Notes under the pieces: model-generated
Seen by the model: the letters and a program-made list of their open reading frames with translations, nothing else
What the model was told of the DNA's origin: nothing
The model's database searches: none
In this document: piece after piece, positions 40,498 to 50,321 of the stretch
Numbering within the stretch: the stretch's first letter is position 1
Layout of the letters: every line of letters starts with the position of its first letter
Made by a program: the position numbers and the translations under genes
Origin: Terrisporobacter glycolicus ATCC 14880 = DSM 1288
Lineage (GTDB): Bacteria; Bacillota; Clostridia; Peptostreptococcales; Peptostreptococcaceae
Length of the DNA: 64,000 nucleotides
Direction of reading: 5' to 3'
NCBI RefSeq assembly: GCF_036812735.1
Contig: NZ_CP117523.1
Coordinates: 3,782,001-3,846,000 of the forward strand

Positions 40498-40606
40498 ATA
40501 TGCTTTTTCAACAAAATATATTATAATCACTTTGTCGAATGTTGTCAATATTATTTTTTAAGAGTTTTAAAGAACCCTCAAAATTAAACAGTAGGTTAAT
40601 TCTCCC

Positions 40607-42113
<1,507 letters not shown>

Positions 42114-42254
42114 AAAGTTGTCCATCGCTCAGACTAATCATTATCTGAATATCTGGCTTGGTTTGTTTGTTGTTTCAGTTTAATTCTTAAAGAATTAATT
42201 TATTGTTAACCTACTGTTTAATTTTCAAAGTTCTTTGCTTGTTTCAGCTTTTTC

Positions 42255-42283
42255 ATTTTATCAAAGCTGTTTTGTCTTGTCAA
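42255..42283 (-). promoter_or_regulatory. rRNA operon promoter P2
   Basis: On the minus strand TTGACA (42278-42283), a 17-base spacer and TAAAAT (42255-42260), about 140 bases before the 16S 5' end. Confidence 0.8.
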
Positions 42284-42340
42284 CAACTTTTTTCAGAAGT
42301 TTTTTGTTGATGTTTTGTCCCTGTCTTAAGGACAAGTAAT

Positions 42341-42369
42341 ACTATATCATCATAATAAAATACCGTCAA
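42341..42369 (-). promoter_or_regulatory. rRNA operon promoter P1
   Basis: On the minus strand TTGACG (42364-42369), a 17-base spacer and TATAGT (42341-42346). Tandem with P2, as is usual for rRNA operons. The flanking AT-rich DNA from 42370 to 42600 shows no gene. Confidence 0.75.
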
Positions 42370-42601
42370 TACCTTTTTAAAGTTTTTTTATAAAATCATT
42401 GACGTTTTATGACTTATTATTAAATCCTATTTATTATAACATTTGATTTATAATTGAAATCATAAGGTTTTTAAATCATTTTTACAGTAATCTCCTTTCT
42501 TTAATTTAACTATATTTTTTCTTCAATTTCCTATTTTTATTATGTAATAATAGCAAAAACTTATATTCAAAGTTTATTATTTTTTAATAAGAAAATAAAA
42601 A

Positions 42602-42650
42602 TACTACTTTGTACATATAAATTTTACATTCATAATACAACAAAGTAGTA
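42602..42650 (-). terminator. Terminator of the metal ATPase operon
   Basis: An 11-bp stem (TACTACTTTGT with ACAAAGTAGTA) with a long 27-base loop, and a T-rich run on the minus strand. Confidence 0.6.
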
Positions 42651-42660
42651 CTTTAATATT

Positions 42661-45276
42661 TTATTTCATTATTCTCATTGCATTTAACACTGCAATTAAA
42701 GCAACCCCTACATCAGCAAATACTGCTTCCCACATACTTGCCATACCTAAAGCTCCAAATATCATAACTATAATTTTAATACCTAATGCAAATATAATAT
42801 TTTGCCATACTATTTTATAAGTCTTTTTAGATATTTTTATTCCTTCAGCTATTTTACTTGGTTCATCTGTCATTATAACTATATCTGCTGCTTCTATAGC
42901 TGCATCTGATCCCAAACCACCCATAGCTATACCAACATCCACACGAGCAAGAACTGGAGCATCATTTATTCCATCTCCCACAAAGGCAATTTTTTCTTTC
43001 TCATTTCTTCCTTCATATATAACTTCTATTTTTTCTACCTTTTCATTTGGCAATAAATTTGAATATACTTTATCTACCTTTAATTGTTTTGCTACTGAAT
43101 CAGCAACTTCTTTATTATCTCCAGTTAGCATAACCGTTTCTTTTATGCCTTGGCCTTTTATTTCCTTAATAGCTTTTTCACTATCTGATTTTATTTTATC
43201 AGAAATAACTATAGATCCTTTAAATTGATTATTTACTGCTATATAAACTACTGTTCCTATTTCTTCATTTTTATTTACGCTTATATTGTTAGCTGTCATT
43301 AACTTTTCATTTCCAGCTAATATCTCTTCATTTTCATATTTTACTTTTATTCCATGAGCCGCTATTTCTTCATACCTTTCTATTTTATTTAAATTAATTT
43401 CTTTATTATAGTAATTTAAAATAGACTTAGCAATTGGATGATTTGAATTAGCTTCTGCAATAGATGCATATTTAATTAATTCTTCTTCTGAGATTCCAAC
43501 AGAATTAACTTTTACAACATCAAATACACCTTCTGTTAATGTTCCAGTTTTGTCAAATACTACTGTATCAACATATCTTAAAGCTTCAAGGTAGTTACTT
43601 CCTTTTATTAATATACCATTTCTAGAAGCAACACCTATTCCGCTGAAATAACTTAGTGGTATGGATAAAACTAGAGCACATGGGCATGATACAACTAAAA
43701 ATACTAATCCTCTGTGTAACCAATCACTAAACATTGCTCCTGGAACAAATATTGGTGGAACTACTGCTATTAATGTAGCTAATATAACTACTATAGGTGT
43801 ATAGTATTTTGAAAATACAGATATGAAGTTTTCTGTTTTAGACTTTTTACTACTTGCATTTTCCACTAAGTCTAGTATTTTCGACACAGTAGACTCAGAG
43901 AAACTTTTAGTTACTTTTACTGTTAATAAAGAGTTTTTATTAATAAATCCTGATAATAATTCATCTCCTGACTTAACAGTTCTTAAAACAGACTCTCCAG
44001 TTAATGCAGATGTATCTACCATAGAATTTCCATCTACTACTACACCATCTAGAGGTACTTTTTCACCCGGTTTAACTATTATAAAATCGTCAAGTTCTAC
44101 TTCTTCTGGATCTACAACTTTAATAGAGTTACCTATTTTTAAGTTTGCCACATCTGGTTTTATTTGCATTAAATCAGAAATAGATTTTCTTGATTTTCCT
44201 ACTGCAAGTTCTTGTAAATATTCTCCTACTTTGTAAAATAACATTACCCCAACAGCTTCTGATGAATCGCCTATTGCAATTGCACCAACTGTTGCTACTG
44301 TCATTAAAAAGTTTTCGTCAAATATTCTACCTTTTGTCATATTTCGTAAAGCTTTATATACAACGTCTCCACCTACTAATATATAAGATACTAAGAATAT
44401 TAATATTGAATATTTACTTTCTACTCCCATCATTTCTTCATAAAATGCAAATATAAATACAAACGCCCCTAATAATATCTTTAAAAGTTCTAATTTATTA
44501 TTATCTCTTATTACTCTACTTTCTTTTTTAGCTTTCTTATTTTCTTTCGTTCCTTCAATTTGTATATCAAGTCCTGGTTCTGTATCATTTATTATGTTTA
44601 TTATATTTTTTATCGTAATATTTTCATTTGTATTATCTATTTCTACAGATAGTTTTTTATTTACAAAGTTCATATTAGAGCTTTTAACTCCATCTAGTAA
44701 AGATACTTTATTGCCTATTACTTCTGCACAGTGAGCACAATTAAGTCCTCCTAAAATAATATCTTTCTTTATATGTGACTTATTTTTATTCCCAACCACT
44801 TGAATATCAAGACCTGGTTCTATTGAATCAATCAAACCAATAACATCCTCTATTATTTTATCTTCATTTTTTCGAGAATTTAATTCTAGTGTTAATTTTT
44901 TATTTACAAAATTCAAGTTACTGCTTTGAATTCCTTCTAAATATTTTACTTTGTCACCTATCACTTCTGCACAATGGGCACATGTTAATCCATTTAACAT
45001 TAACTCTTTTTTATTACCTATGCTTACTTTTTTATCAAGTACTTGAATATCAAGGCCTGGTTCTATTGAATCAATAAGAGAAATAACTTCACTTACTATT
45101 GTTTCTTCATCATAAGAAGAATCAATTTCTAAAGTTAGTTTTTTACTGATAAAATTCATATTGCTACTTTCAATTCCATTAATATTTTTTACAGCTTCTC
45201 CTATAGTTTCAGCACAGTGAGCACATGTTAATCCATTTAGCATTAGCTCTTTTTTTATCAATACTGCCGCCAACAT
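42661..45276 (-). CDS. cadA: Zn/Cd/Pb-exporting P1B-type ATPase with three HMA domains
   Basis: An 871-residue membrane pump. Residues 8-250 are three tandem HMA metal-binding domains, each about 80 residues, with GLTCAHCAETIG, GLTCAHCAEVIG and GLNCAHCAEVIG. The catalytic body has SALTGES in the actuator, the membrane metal site SCPCALVLSIPLS, the phosphorylation site VFDKTGTLTEG, and GDGINDAPVLARVDVG. The CPC motif and the adjacent CadC-type gene favour Zn2+/Cd2+/Pb2+ over Cu+. The three HMA units are similar enough to suggest internal duplication. ATG 45276 has a GGGGG ribosome binding site, 11 bases after the repressor gene. Confidence 0.9.
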   Translation of the reverse strand: MLAAVLIKKELMLNGLTCAHCAETIGEAVKNINGIESSNMNFISKKLTLEIDSSYDEETIVSEVISLIDSIEPGLDIQVLDKKVSIGNKKELMLNGLTCAHCAEVIGDKVKYLEGIQSSNLNFVNKKLTLELNSRKNEDKIIEDVIGLIDSIEPGLDIQVVGNKNKSHIKKDIILGGLNCAHCAEVIGNKVSLLDGVKSSNMNFVNKKLSVEIDNTNENITIKNIINIINDTEPGLDIQIEGTKENKKAKKESRVIRDNNKLELLKILLGAFVFIFAFYEEMMGVESKYSILIFLVSYILVGGDVVYKALRNMTKGRIFDENFLMTVATVGAIAIGDSSEAVGVMLFYKVGEYLQELAVGKSRKSISDLMQIKPDVANLKIGNSIKVVDPEEVELDDFIIVKPGEKVPLDGVVVDGNSMVDTSALTGESVLRTVKSGDELLSGFINKNSLLTVKVTKSFSESTVSKILDLVENASSKKSKTENFISVFSKYYTPIVVILATLIAVVPPIFVPGAMFSDWLHRGLVFLVVSCPCALVLSIPLSYFSGIGVASRNGILIKGSNYLEALRYVDTVVFDKTGTLTEGVFDVVKVNSVGISEEELIKYASIAEANSNHPIAKSILNYYNKEINLNKIERYEEIAAHGIKVKYENEEILAGNEKLMTANNISVNKNEEIGTVVYIAVNNQFKGSIVISDKIKSDSEKAIKEIKGQGIKETVMLTGDNKEVADSVAKQLKVDKVYSNLLPNEKVEKIEVIYEGRNEKEKIAFVGDGINDAPVLARVDVGIAMGGLGSDAAIEAADIVIMTDEPSKIAEGIKISKKTYKIVWQNIIFALGIKIIVMIFGALGMASMWEAVFADVGVALIAVLNAMRIMK

Positions 45277-45287
45277 TATTATACCCC

Positions 45288-45656
45288 CTATCTATTATAA
45301 GTTTCCTCTATATGGCATAAACCACAGTTAAATATTTGATTAATATGATTATCATCCAATGAATAATAAACAATCTTGCCTTCTTTTCTAAATTTAACTA
45401 ATCTAGCTTGTTTTAAAACTCTTAACTGATGAGATATTGCCGATTGAGTCATGTTTAAAAGATCTGCTATGTCACATACGCACATTTCTTCTTCAAATAA
45501 AGCGTATAAAATTTTTATTCTCGTAGTATCGCCAAAGACCTTGAATAGCTCTGCTAAATCATAAAGTTTTTCATCTTCAGGCATTTTATCTTTTACCTTA
45601 CATATTACCTCTTCATGTACACAGGTACTTTCGCATCTATTTATAATATCTTTCAT
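45288..45656 (-). CDS. cadC: CadC/ArsR-family metal-responsive repressor
   Basis: A 122-residue winged-helix metal sensor. It has an N-terminal Cys cluster (CESTCVHEEVIC), the CadC metal box EEEMCVCDIADLL, and the recognition helix NMTQSAISHQLRVLKQARLV. A further Cys/His tail is CGLCHIEE. It would release its operator on binding Zn, Cd or Pb. The start is ATG 45656, seven bases after GGAGG; the ATG at 45662 sits too close to that site. It is cotranscribed with the ATPase from the palindromic operator just upstream, so it is autoregulated. Confidence 0.9.
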   Translation of the reverse strand: MKDIINRCESTCVHEEVICKVKDKMPEDEKLYDLAELFKVFGDTTRIKILYALFEEEMCVCDIADLLNMTQSAISHQLRVLKQARLVKFRKEGKIVYYSLDDNHINQIFNCGLCHIEETYNR

Positions 45657-45673
45657 TTGCATTCCTCCAACTA

Positions 45674-45711
45674 AATATTAATATATGAACAACTGTTCAT
45701 ATATTAATATT
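45674..45711 (-). promoter_or_regulatory. CadC/SmtB-type operator
   Basis: An 18-2-18 perfect palindrome centred on ATATGAACA-AC-TGTTCATAT. Its core matches the 12-2-12 ArsR/SmtB consensus exactly, 18 bases before the cadC start. Confidence 0.88.
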
Positions 45712-45865
45712 ATGATATTTGTCCTATTTGTGCAACCTTTTTTTATATTTTTTTAGATTTGTAACTATTTCTAAAATACTCATATCTAGATTTTTTTTTA
45801 ATATATATATTAGTAGTATTAGTAAATTTATTATATGAAAAATTGAAAGGAGAGTTCATATTAAA

Positions 45866-46360
45866 ATGAATTATAATAATATGTATCCTAATAGAATGAG
45901 TGATAACATAGATCCAAACTATATATACCCTCAACCATATATAGATCCTTTAATGTACATGAATCCTTATGTTATGAATAACAACCAAAGCGGAAACTTT
46001 AATCAAAGTATAAACCCTGAATATTCAACATATTCTAATCAATATGTAGATAATCAACAATTTAATCCTTATGAGAATATGCCTAACAACAACATGAAAG
46101 AAGAATTTGAAAGCAACAATAATATGTATGACATGAATAATCAAATGAATAACATACCTATGATTCCTATGATGCCACCTAATATGATGTATCCTGGTAT
46201 GCTTCCTCCTAATATGATATTTCCTGGGGCAATGCCACCTAATATGATGTATCCTGGTATGATGTTCCCTGGGGCAATGCCACCTAATATGATGTATCCT
46301 GGAGTGATGCAAAATATACCTACTGTTAATATGGATGAGTTCGATGAGGAAGAGATGTAA
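45866..46360 (+). CDS. Low-complexity Met/Asn/Pro/Tyr-rich repeat protein
   Basis: A 164-residue protein I do not recognise as a named family. Residues 1-95 are Asn/Tyr-rich (MNYNNMYPNRMSDN at the start). Residues 98-148 are near-exact repeats of PPNMMYPGM/PPNMIFPGA, and the tail is acidic (DEFDEEEM). It has no signal peptide, membrane helix or Cys. It has AAAGGAGAG upstream and a strong terminator. The composition recalls spore-coat or exosporium proteins, but no clear sporulation promoter is visible, so that is only a suggestion. The repeats are preserved at DNA level (about 46170-46300), implying recent expansion. Confidence 0.8.
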   Translation: MNYNNMYPNRMSDNIDPNYIYPQPYIDPLMYMNPYVMNNNQSGNFNQSINPEYSTYSNQYVDNQQFNPYENMPNNNMKEEFESNNNMYDMNNQMNNIPMIPMMPPNMMYPGMLPPNMIFPGAMPPNMMYPGMMFPGAMPPNMMYPGVMQNIPTVNMDEFDEEEM

Positions 46361-46388
46361 TCAAATATAATATTAAAAGACCAATGTT

Positions 46389-46414
46389 ACCCCTATAAAT
46401 TAGGGGTTTTTTTA
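46389..46414 (+). terminator. Terminator of the repeat-protein gene
   Basis: A 7-bp stem (ACCCCTA with TAGGGGT) and a 5-base loop followed by seven T. Confidence 0.85.
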
Positions 46415-46502
46415 TTTTTTTTAAAAAGGTGTTATAAAATTTTTAAATTTGTCTACACTATTAAATGTATTCCTCATAATATTCCCCCAATATTATAAAT
46501 AC

Positions 46503-46546
46503 AAAAAAGGGCATTCTAGTTATACTAGTATTGCCCTTCTTTTTTT
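46503..46546. terminator. Bidirectional terminator, probably for the minus-strand small ORF
   Basis: The outer stem AAGGGCA/TGCCCTT and inner stem CTAGT/ACTAG have an A-run on the left and a T-run on the right. It closes either the small gene on the minus strand or backs up the repeat-protein gene. Confidence 0.7.
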
Positions 46547-46575
46547 ATACCAATATGGATCTTTAATTTTAATAT

Positions 46576-46623
46576 AAAAAATTTGCTTCACTCATGTCGC
46601 CAATGGCTTCCCCCATTGCTCAA
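46576..46623. repeat. Dispersed hairpin repeat, copy A
   Basis: It begins AAAAATTTGCTTCACTCATG, then TCGC, then a hairpin CAATGG-CTTCCC-CCATTG, then CTCAAG. It shares 27 of its first 31 or so bases with copy B at 58101, including ATTTG, TTC, CTCATGTCGCCAA. The gap from 46361 to 47008 otherwise holds two terminators, this repeat, a 13-bp hairpin and a small gene. Confidence 0.65.
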
Positions 46624-46637
46624 GTCATAAAGTTGAA

Positions 46638-46674
46638 AATTATATGTTATACACAAAACATATAACATATAATT
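46638..46674. repeat. 13-bp inverted repeat
   Basis: AATTATATGTTAT and ATAACATATAATT pair perfectly around an 11-base loop, without a T-run. It lies between copy A of the repeat and the small gene; no function is assigned. Confidence 0.5.
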
Positions 46675-46758
46675 TCCTTACAATTAAAAAGCTTCTCTAA
46701 ATTGACTCTAGAAAAGCATATTTTATATTATTTATTAAATTTATTATAAATTTCATAT

Positions 46759-46887
46759 TTAGTGACAATTATTTAATGATGATAGTTTTTTATTAAAACG
46801 TACACCAAATATAACTTCAGTTATAATTTCTACTACTGTTATTAAATTAAATATTATTCCTTTGCTTTTTATAGATATATTTTTCAT
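46759..46887 (-). CDS. Small 42-residue hypothetical protein
   Basis: The peptide begins MKNISIKSKGIIFNLITVVE, has a hydrophobic middle (residues 11-28) and ends basic, then NNCH. An AAAGGGG site lies eight bases before the ATG. On this strand it is followed by a bidirectional terminator at 46503-46546. I do not recognise a family. It could be a small membrane-associated peptide; a chance frame cannot be excluded, though the ribosome binding site is good. Confidence 0.5.
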   Translation of the reverse strand: MKNISIKSKGIIFNLITVVEIITEVIFGVRFNKKLSSLNNCH

Positions 46888-47008
46888 ATTTATAACCCCT
46901 TTCATATTTATAAAATATTTTGTTTTATCAAGTTATGTCTTTATTCTACAATATTCTATAAAAAACACCTATGGATTTACCTTACAACTATATTACGTTT
47001 ATGTAATT

Positions 47009-48091
47009 TTAATCTAAAAAATCCTCAAAATCATCTGATCCAGATTCGACAAAGTCATAAAGAACATTTTCTTCAAAGAAATAACTTTCATCAACTTTTA
47101 AATATTCTTTATATTTAGTCATTAGTAACTTATTAATGTATTTTCGATCTCTTTCAGAGTAAGTTCCTACAAAGAATTCATCACCTAACTGATAATATAT
47201 TGATTTTATATCATTATTTATTACATAAATATCTTTTTTTACATGATTATTATTAAAATTAAATCTAGTAAAGAATACTCCTTCCTCCATTTCGCTTTTT
47301 AACATAAATGGATTGTCGTTATAAAATTCCATTAGAAATTCATCCTTATTTTTAACTTTGTAAACATCTATAAATTCAGATTTTGATATTTCATCAAAAA
47401 CTTCAAAATCATATATAGGTTCTTTATCTGTAACTAATAAAGATTTAATTCTAAAATTATCTTTTTCTTTACATATATTAAAAGCTATCTTACAAGTATA
47501 ATATCCATCTTCGTCCTCATATAAAGCTTCACTAATATATACTTCTTCATTTCTTTTAGTTACTTTATTCTTTAAAAGAGCTCCATTAATTTTTGTTATA
47601 TGATTATTTGATATTTCTTCACTACCAGAAAAATATTTTAAACTTTCTCTATCTCTAGCTATAAATCTCATTGTCATATAATTTATAAATTCAACTTCAT
47701 GGTCAACCTTTTTACTTATAATAGGATAAACTTCATTTAGAGTTAAATTACTTTCATAATTTGTTATTATATCTATGTACTCTTCTGTGTCTCCCGGTAA
47801 TTCTTTACCATACTCTAAATTTTTACTACCAAAATGATTTATTAAGAATAAAGCTACTTCTTCTTTAACTAGTATCCTGCTCTCTCCTAAGCCACCCATT
47901 AATCGTTCTTCCTCGTTGCAAGCTTCTTTTGATGTAGGATTTTTTAAACTAACATAATCAGCAATTCCTAGTCCTTCTCCATCTAATAAAAAATACTGGT
48001 ATATATTATTGTCATTATTCTCATATTTAATAGTAAGACCCATACTTCCCATAAGTCTAGATTTTGTTACTTTGGCATAATCAAATGTCAT
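47009..48091 (-). CDS. Hypothetical protein, 360 residues, unknown family
   Basis: I do not recognise this protein. It is soluble-looking, acidic, and rich in Asn, Glu and aromatic residues, with no signal peptide or membrane helix. The N-terminus (MTFDYAKVTKSRLMGSMGLTI) resembles a beta-rich fold. GGLGESRILVKEEVALFLIN and a highly acidic C-terminus (SGSDDFEDFLD) stand out. The start is ATG 48091 after AAGGACGTG; the preceding in-frame TTG is less likely. It is divergent from the HAD phosphatase gene with a 134-bp gap. Confidence 0.75.
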   Translation of the reverse strand: MTFDYAKVTKSRLMGSMGLTIKYENNDNNIYQYFLLDGEGLGIADYVSLKNPTSKEACNEEERLMGGLGESRILVKEEVALFLINHFGSKNLEYGKELPGDTEEYIDIITNYESNLTLNEVYPIISKKVDHEVEFINYMTMRFIARDRESLKYFSGSEEISNNHITKINGALLKNKVTKRNEEVYISEALYEDEDGYYTCKIAFNICKEKDNFRIKSLLVTDKEPIYDFEVFDEISKSEFIDVYKVKNKDEFLMEFYNDNPFMLKSEMEEGVFFTRFNFNNNHVKKDIYVINNDIKSIYYQLGDEFFVGTYSERDRKYINKLLMTKYKEYLKVDESYFFEENVLYDFVESGSDDFEDFLD

Positions 48092-48225
48092 CAAATCACG
48101 TCCTTAATACTTTTATAATTACTAAATAGTTAAAATTCATATTTTATTTTCTATTTATAATTATAGTTTACAACAAAATTGAATTTTATAATATAATAAA
48201 GTAAATACTTAGATGAGGTGATTCA

Positions 48226-48960
48226 ATGAAAAATATAGGAGCTTTTTTTGATATTGACGGAACTATCTACAGAGACTCCCTAATGGTAGAGCATTTCAAA
48301 AAGCTTATTAAATACGAAATAGTTGATCAAAAAGCTTGGGTTGCTCATGCTAGAGATACTTTTTTAGATTGGGATAAAAGACAAGCAAATTATGATGATT
48401 ATCTACTAGAAATCTGTGACTTGTATGTTAAATCACTACAAAATGTAGATAAGTCTTGTATAGATTTTACTAGCGATCAAGTTATTGCATTAAAAGCTGA
48501 ACGTGTTTATAAATATACTCGTTCAAGAATTAAATGGCATTTGGATAATAGACACAAAGTTATATTCATATCTGGTAGCCCAAATTTCTTAGTTGAAAAA
48601 ATGGCTAAAAAATACGGTGCTTCAGATTATGTTGGTAGTGATTATATATTTGAAGATGGAAAATTTAATGGAACAGTAATTCCTATGTGGGATGCAAAAA
48701 GCAAAAATGTAGCTATAGATAGTTTTGTTGAAAAGTATGATATAGATTTAAGCCAATCTTATGCTTACGGAGATACTAATGGAGATATTAATATGCTTAA
48801 GCGCGTTGGTAATCCAATTGCTATAAATCCAACTAAAGAGTTATTAAATCATATGATAGAAGATAAGAGTTTAAATGACAAAGCCCAAGTAATCGTAGAA
48901 AGAAAAGATATTGTATATTCTTTGGGTTGCAATGTAAAAAGGTTTGATATAGGCTTATAG
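48226..48960 (+). CDS. HAD-IB family phosphatase (SerB-like)
   Basis: A 244-residue soluble hydrolase of the HAD-IB (PSPase-like) group. Motif I is AFFDIDGTIYRDS with the nucleophile Asp, motif II is VIFISGSPNFLVEKMA and motif IV is AYGDTNGDINMLKRVG. The helical cap between motifs I and II (about residues 20-95) is the IB type. Substrates in the group include phosphoserine and lysophospholipids; none can be assigned. GAGGTG precedes the ATG. The zinc-ribbon gene starts 27 bases later in the same direction, suggesting one transcript. Confidence 0.87.
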   Translation: MKNIGAFFDIDGTIYRDSLMVEHFKKLIKYEIVDQKAWVAHARDTFLDWDKRQANYDDYLLEICDLYVKSLQNVDKSCIDFTSDQVIALKAERVYKYTRSRIKWHLDNRHKVIFISGSPNFLVEKMAKKYGASDYVGSDYIFEDGKFNGTVIPMWDAKSKNVAIDSFVEKYDIDLSQSYAYGDTNGDINMLKRVGNPIAINPTKELLNHMIEDKSLNDKAQVIVERKDIVYSLGCNVKRFDIGL

Positions 48961-48987
48961 TATATTATTTGTACGGAGGATGATAGT

Positions 48988-49767
48988 TTGAAAATCAACA
49001 AAAAAACACTAAGCTTTAGCGATATATATAATGATTTAGATGAAATAAGCAAAAAACTATATCTAGATTCTCCTGATATCTGGATTGATTTTTCAGATAA
49101 AGTTAGCGAAAAAAAACTAGATGAAATGGTACTTTTTTATGCTGCTAAATTTAACTACTTATCTATCTTAAAGTATGCAATAGATAATAATGTTATAGAC
49201 TTAAATATTCCATCTAAAAACAAAAGTTATTCATCTATTAAAGAACATCTTTTAGCTGTATCAAAAGATTATAAAAGTCATGATGTTTACAATTACTTAG
49301 ATGGTGACTACAAATTAAGCGAGGAAAATATAGAAATTAACGAAAATAAATCATCAGATGTAAAAGAAGAAAAAAATCATAAGGATTACTTCCCTATTTT
49401 CCTTTGCCCTCACTGTAATACAAACATACTTAAATCAGGTTATAAAGTATATGAAGAAATAAGTTTTGCTTTTTCTCAAGATAAAAGCAAGTCCCAGGAA
49501 TTAAACAGAGAAAGAGACAATAAAGTTTTCTGTAATAGTTGTAATAGTAATATTAACAATATTACTACAGAATTGTTAGAGGATATATGCTCTATTCATA
49601 ATTGTAAAAAATGTGGAAAAGATTTAACTAAAATAGGAATTACAGAAAAAATAAAGATGAAATTTAATGAAGATGACGGTAAATTTATAGGAGATGAAAA
49701 AACTTATAATTGTCCTTCCTGTGATAAGGAATTAAATGAATCTCAAAAAAAATATTTCAATTTATAA
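48988..49767 (+). CDS. Ankyrin-like/zinc-ribbon hypothetical protein
   Basis: A 259-residue protein of no named family. Residues 45-100 resemble ankyrin-type helices (VLFYAAKFNYLSILKYAIDN, then VIDLNIPSKNKSYSSIKEHL). Residues 135-255 hold four Cys pairs, CPHC, CNSC, CKKC and CPSC, arranged as two zinc ribbons. The start is TTG 48988, supported by GGAGG upstream. It follows the HAD phosphatase gene by 27 bases. A nucleic-acid or protein-binding adaptor role is possible but not shown. Confidence 0.78.
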   Translation: MKINKKTLSFSDIYNDLDEISKKLYLDSPDIWIDFSDKVSEKKLDEMVLFYAAKFNYLSILKYAIDNNVIDLNIPSKNKSYSSIKEHLLAVSKDYKSHDVYNYLDGDYKLSEENIEINENKSSDVKEEKNHKDYFPIFLCPHCNTNILKSGYKVYEEISFAFSQDKSKSQELNRERDNKVFCNSCNSNINNITTELLEDICSIHNCKKCGKDLTKIGITEKIKMKFNEDDGKFIGDEKTYNCPSCDKELNESQKKYFNL

Positions 49768-49771
49768 TATA

Positions 49772-49814
49772 AAAGGAGACTATAAAGTTATAAAAATGCT
49801 TAATAGTCTCCTTT
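49772..49814. terminator. Bidirectional terminator
   Basis: A 12-bp stem (AAAGGAGACTAT with ATAGTCTCCTTT) and a 19-base loop between two convergent genes. Confidence 0.78.
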
Positions 49815-49816
49815 AT

Positions 49817-50305
49817 CTATCTTTTTACAAATCTTCTAAATTCATCATTATAAAAGTCTATAAATTGAGAATATACAAAATCGTAAACTATAAAAGCTAT
49901 TTCAAATATTAATATGGTAAAAATATTAACCGGAATATATACAAATTGTTTTAAGATTATATATGCAAATATTATAAGTATATTTGCAACTAAAAATTTT
50001 AATATATATTCTTGAATAAAGCTTCTATCTTTTTCTATTATATATTTTACTAAACCATAAATACCAAATGTAAAAATATATAATATCCACTGTGCTTTGT
50101 TTGTCATAATCATAAAACTCAACAAAACAGATCCTATATAAAATATAATCCCTACTTTAGGTCCATATTCCATAATTACGATGGCTATTGGCAAAGATGC
50201 CAAACCCAAAAGAAATAAAGTATTTATAGGTATTATATTAACCAACAACAATAAAATAATATTTAAGGATAATAATATACCACTATAGGCAATTTTTCTA
50301 CTCAT
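49817..50305 (-). CDS. Small integral membrane protein
   Basis: A 162-residue protein with five or so hydrophobic helices (for example ILLSLNIILLLLVNIIPI, LVANILIIFAYIILKQF) and a short basic C-terminus. The size and layout resemble ECF-transporter S components, but I see no decisive motif, so the function is unknown. It is the last gene of a three-gene minus-strand run with the Cys-tail and DUF5685 genes, 16 bases after the former. The nearest ribosome binding site (GGAG) is rather far from ATG 50305. Confidence 0.75.
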   Translation of the reverse strand: MSRKIAYSGILLSLNIILLLLVNIIPINTLFLLGLASLPIAIVIMEYGPKVGIIFYIGSVLLSFMIMTNKAQWILYIFTFGIYGLVKYIIEKDRSFIQEYILKFLVANILIIFAYIILKQFVYIPVNIFTILIFEIAFIVYDFVYSQFIDFYNDEFRRFVKR

Positions 50306-50321
50306 GATTATTCATCATCTC

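Noticed and set aside
45749-45860. Sporulation-type promoter before the repeat-protein gene
   Set aside because: CATATCTAG near 45780 does not match the sigma-K or sigma-G -10 pattern closely enough.
46025-46312. His/Arg/Ile-rich 95-residue frame opposite the repeat-protein gene
   Set aside because: It is the complement of the low-complexity PPNMMYPG repeats and has no ribosome binding site.
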